In this document: positions 19,660-20,606 of the stretch, one piece after another
How positions within the stretch are numbered: position 1 is the stretch's first letter
How the letters are laid out: every line of letters starts with the position of its first letter
Notes under the pieces: model-generated
Told to the model about the DNA's origin: nothing
Databases searched by the model: none
What the model saw: the letters and a program-made list of their open reading frames with translations, nothing else
Source: Priapulus caudatus
Taxonomy: Eukaryota; Priapulida; Priapulimorpha; Priapulimorphida; Priapulidae
Assembly: GCF_000485595.1 (NCBI RefSeq)
Contig: NW_014578598.1
Coordinates: forward strand, 27,696-48,301
Direction of reading: 5' to 3'
DNA: 20,606 nucleotides
Position numbers and translations under genes: made by a program

Positions 19660-19720
19660 TACAGAGAATAGTATTTGTACTATTAGTATTACTACTACTA
19701 CTACTAGTATTACTATTAGT
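19660..19720. repeat. Degenerate ACT/AGT simple repeat
   Basis: TATTAGTATTACTACTACTA-type sequence, itself semi-palindromic, abuts the first palindromic element. Similar sequence lies at 19468-19530. Confidence 0.7.
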
Positions 19721-20040
19721 AATGCTGATAGGGTCTATGTCCCCCAGGGTACTGCCGGAACATACCCTGGGTACGGTCCGGTATACCGGAACGTACCCTG
19801 GTAACTATCTAGCTAATATGGTTAGGGTTAGGGTTAGTGTTAGGGTTAGGGTTAGAGTTAGCGTTAGGCCTTTAGGTTTAGAGTTAGGGAGTAGGAGTAG
19901 GCGACTCTCTAGACTCGTTAGTGGAGTAGGCGAGGTACGGTCCGTCATATTAGATAGTACCAGGGTACCTTCCGGTATACCGGACCGTACCCAGGGTACG
20001 TTCTGGCAGTAACCTGGGGGACATAGACCCTATCAGCATT
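19721..20040. mobile_element. Palindromic MITE, copy A, with telomere-like core
   Basis: AATGCTGATAGGGTCTATGT at the left end is exactly inverted at the right end. The inverted repeats extend about 70 bp with a few mismatches and contain the perfect palindrome CCGGTATACCGG. AGT flanks both sides, a possible 3-bp target duplication. The core (about 19815-19870) is TTAGGG repeats interrupted by variants. No coding capacity. It lies in the intron upstream of the AP-4 beta exon. Confidence 0.85.
19817..19869 (+). repeat. Telomere-like (TTAGGG)n core of copy A
   Basis: About seven TTAGGG-type hexamers, four of them exact and the others single-base variants (TTAGTG, TTAGAG, TTAGCG). They are internal to the MITE, so this is not a chromosome end. 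Confidence 0.85.
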
Positions 20041-20054
20041 AGTAACTAACACCT

Positions 20055-20220
20055 AGCCCGACCAGGCTGTGCGACGGATTGTCTATATTCTAACCCTAGC
20101 AATACCGTTTCTTGGAGCTACTAACACCTAGCTCCAAGAAACGGTATTGCTAGGGTTAGAATATAGACAATGCGTATAGACATCTTGTATAGACAATCCG
20201 TCGCACAGCCTGGTCGGGCT
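20055..20220. mobile_element. Near-perfect hairpin module C
   Basis: The left arm starts AGCCCGACCAGGCTGTGCGA and the right arm ends with its exact reverse complement. Arms 20055-20123 and 20132-20220 are identical except for one roughly 26-bp insertion (a repeat of GTCTATAC) in the right arm. The loop is only about 8 bases (ACTAACAC). This is a fold-back element or MITE between copies A and B. Confidence 0.85.
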
Positions 20221-20377
20221 ACTAACGCTGAGAGGGTCTATGTCCCCCGGGGTACTGCCGGAACGTACCCTGGGTACGGTCCGGTATACCGAAACGTACC
20301 CTGGTACTATCTAATATGCCGGACCGTACCTCGCCTACTCCACTAACGAGTCTAGGGAGTCGCCTACGCCTACTCCT

Positions 20378-20484
20378 AGCCCGACCAGGCTGTGCGACGG
20401 ATTGTCTATACAATCCGTGTTGTAACCCTAGCAAGAAACGGTAGAAACGGTATTGTAACCCTAGCAATACCGTTTCTTGGAGCT
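20378..20484. repeat. Arm of module C nested inside copy B
   Basis: It begins AGCCCGACCAGGCTGTGCGA and ends TACCGTTTCTTGGAGCT, the same two ends as the left arm of module C. The middle is expanded by local duplications of CCCTAGCAA and GAAACGGTA. The flanks match contiguous sequence in copy A, so it is an insertion. Confidence 0.8.
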
Positions 20485-20487
20485 AGC

Positions 20488-20543
20488 CTACTCCCTAACC
20501 CTAACTCTAACCCTAACCCAAACCCTAATCCTAACCCTAACCA
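20488..20543 (-). repeat. Telomere-like (CCCTAA)n core of copy B
   Basis: CCCTAA-type hexamers with single-base variants, the reverse complement of the tract in copy A. This is inside the element, not terminal DNA. Confidence 0.85.
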
Positions 20544-20606
20544 TATCAAATAGTGACCAGGGTACGTTCCGGCAGTACCCCGGGGGACATAGACCCTCTC
20601 AGCGTT

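Larger units (their letters stand above)
20224..20606. mobile_element. Palindromic MITE, copy B, with nested module
   Basis: Both ends carry a perfect 50-bp terminal inverted repeat starting AACGCTGAGAGGGTCTATGT. Copy B is the inverted counterpart of copy A: its CCTCGCCTACTCCACTAACG segment and its telomere-like tract appear in reverse complement in A. An extra segment (20378-20484) matching one arm of module C interrupts its GGAGTAGG-type sequence. The window ends at the last base of the right inverted repeat. Confidence 0.85.

Noticed and set aside
19817-20543. True telomere or chromosome end
   Set aside because: The TTAGGG-type hexamers are degenerate, short, in both orientations and enclosed by transposon inverted repeats next to a gene.

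Overview
The window is eukaryotic nuclear DNA. It has spliced genes with GT-AG introns, AT-rich introns and intergenic space, many microsatellites, decayed LINE retrotransposons and MITE-like elements. The two recognisable genes are a TMEM163-type zinc transporter and the beta subunit of adaptor complex AP-4. Together with TTAGGG-like tracts they suggest an invertebrate animal that keeps AP-4, which flies and nematodes have lost. I cannot name the species; a marine non-arthropod invertebrate is my guess.

Layout. Positions 1-8247 are intergenic, or 5' intronic sequence of the TMEM163 gene. They hold no gene I can defend, but contain minisatellites, microsatellites, a hAT-like MITE (1058-1186), a palindrome near 1.6 kb, three LINE remnants (1843-2045, 2897-3112, 5450-7045), a G-quadruplex-type G tract and a second MITE-like element (7079-7351). 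Positions 8248-14294 hold seven plus-strand coding exons of a TMEM163-like protein. All splice phases agree and together they give about 223 residues. The N-terminal exon was not found. The probable 3'UTR runs to an AATAAA near 15.6 kb. Positions 16038-16966 form a GC-rich block flanked by a 14-bp perfect direct repeat, so it is probably an insertion.

Positions 17633-19330 (minus strand) are one large, very GC-rich exon for the HEAT-repeat trunk of AP-4 beta. It ends in a tandem decapeptide tail and a stop where the hinge and ear domain would be expected. The upstream intron has a duplicated 3' splice-site region. Positions 19721-20606 are a cluster of nested palindromic elements with 50-bp-class terminal inverted repeats and telomere-like cores; the window ends exactly at the end of one of them.

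The two genes are convergent neighbours with no obvious shared function. One is a membrane zinc transporter; the other is a trans-Golgi vesicle coat subunit.
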